DNA of 64,000 nt, from contig NZ_SLVB01000004.1 in the NCBI RefSeq assembly GCF_004341845.1, forward strand, positions 523,280 through 587,279, written 5' to 3'. The position numbers and the translations under genes were made by a program. Under the pieces are notes generated by a model. That model had not been told where the DNA came from. It saw only the letters and a list, made by a program, of their open reading frames with translations, and searched no databases. This stretch comes from Novosphingobium sp. PhB165. Lineage in GTDB: Bacteria > Pseudomonadota > Alphaproteobacteria > Sphingomonadales > Sphingomonadaceae. Each line of letters begins with the position of its first letter. Positions within the stretch are counted from its first letter, which is position 1. Positions 63,530 through 64,000 of the stretch are shown here, piece after piece.

Positions 63530-63838
63530 ATGCAAGATGAGAAATCCGAAAGCGTGTATCTGACTGGTCGCCGTCACATCGTCTGGACGGTGATAGCGCT
63601 GTTCGCGATCATGTGGGGAGTTCCGCTGCTTCTCAGCAGGGTCGGTGTTTCGTCGCAAGTGACGTTGGTAGTGGTTCTTCCACTGGCACTGGCATGGGTT
63701 CTGATAGGTGGTATCCGCTCCTTTCTTATTGTCTGCCCCACATGCCGCAAATCTCTCTTCATGCGTGGTTTTGTCAGCGTTCCTTGGCCAGCAAAACGGT
63801 GCGGTAGGTGCGGGAACGATCTCACCAGAGCTTCGTGA
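63530..63838 (+). CDS. Small membrane protein with zinc-ribbon-like Cys pairs
   Basis: A 102-residue protein with two membrane segments (IVWTVIALFAIMWGVPLLL, about residues 17-35, and VTLVVVLPLALAWVLIGGI, about residues 44-62). The C-terminal part has CPTCRKSLF and CGRCGNDL, two CxxC pairs that fit a zinc ribbon facing the cytoplasm. Not assigned to a family. It lies just before the IS-like end at the window edge. Confidence 0.6.
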   Translation: MQDEKSESVYLTGRRHIVWTVIALFAIMWGVPLLLSRVGVSSQVTLVVVLPLALAWVLIGGIRSFLIVCPTCRKSLFMRGFVSVPWPAKRCGRCGNDLTRAS

Positions 63839-63905
63839 TAATCTGTGCGTTGCCGACAGATTATTGACGTGGTGCGCTTGAAAAATCGACCATGGCAGAT
63901 GGGGT

Positions 63906-64000
63906 TGTCAGGCGCCATGCAAAACTGGGCCGGTAGCGACAAATAGAACTGGGCCCCCTCCTGAATGAGGAGGGACTGATGAGTAGCCTGGATAATGCGA
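63906..64000 (+). mobile_element. Probable left end of an IS21-type insertion sequence
   Basis: The sequence from TGTCAGGCG carries two copies of AACTGGGCC (63923-63931 and 63947-63955, 24 bases apart). Multiple internal repeats near a TGT-type end are typical for the IS21 family. A gene with a strong ribosome site starts at 63979. The rest lies to the right of the window. Identification rests on the end structure only. Confidence 0.45.
63979..64000 (+). CDS. Start of a gene cut by the window edge (possibly istA-type transposase)
   Basis: ATG 63979 with GAGGAGG six bases upstream begins MSSLDNA and then leaves the window. By position inside the IS-like end it would be the transposase gene. 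Only seven codons are visible, so this is an inference. Confidence 0.4.

Overview
The window looks like chromosomal DNA of a GC-rich alphaproteobacterium of the order Sphingomonadales, most likely near Novosphingobium or Sphingobium. The basis is the gene families and their order: a ybgC-tolQRAB-pal operon, hisBHAF-E with small extra genes inside it, an alphaproteobacterial-type SspB and a single long Rsh. GC-rich extragenic palindromes of a type I associate with sphingomonads recur at seven places. Species cannot be fixed from the sequence alone.

Left and middle (1 to about 49.1 kb) is core genome with short operons. It begins with the 5' part of aroC, an ABM-domain gene and an ArsC/YffB-like gene whose 5' end has been split and replaced by a low-GC insert (about 1007-1562). 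Next come a pnuC plus NadR-like pair for nicotinamide riboside uptake and phosphorylation, ubiG, lysC, a divergent DUF2239/GIY-YIG pair with a mirror-image operator, a CoA-transferase, and a nitronate monooxygenase-purU-VOC operon. Then follow msrB, PBP1A, small secreted or lipoprotein genes, OsmC, a GMC oxidoreductase, an M19 dipeptidase, dapD, gmk, sspB and the his genes. The his run (30.9-35.1 kb) carries a YciI-like gene, an 81-aa membrane protein and a 58-aa PEP-CTERM-type microprotein between the enzymes. The Tol-Pal envelope operon (35.6-40.4 kb) is tightly overlapped. After it come a J-domain protein, a GNAT enzyme, infC (apparently starting at ATA), pdeM, hemF, a PilZ protein, rsh, a frameshifted DUF1905 gene and a cyclophilin-type protein.

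Right part (49.1-64.0 kb) is an accessory island starting at tRNA-Ser(GGA) with a tyrosine integrase just downstream. It holds an RHH-type regulator, an HNH-like protein, an AbiV-like abortive infection protein, a secreted Gly/Asp-rich repeat protein whose repeat array has shifted frame, two paralogous 57-aa CxxC proteins facing outward around that segment, and several decayed genes (acyltransferase, SRAP/YedK, a lipoprotein). A second module follows: a 600-aa ParB-like protein, a sigma-region-4-like protein and a nucleotidyltransferase-HEPN protein. The window ends in what looks like the left end of an IS21-type element. The right boundary of the island was not found.

The most unusual items are the replaced 5' end of the ArsC-like gene, the ATA start of infC, the PEP-CTERM microprotein in the his operon, the frameshifted 18-bp repeat array, and the HNH/AbiV segment bracketed by inverted paralogs.
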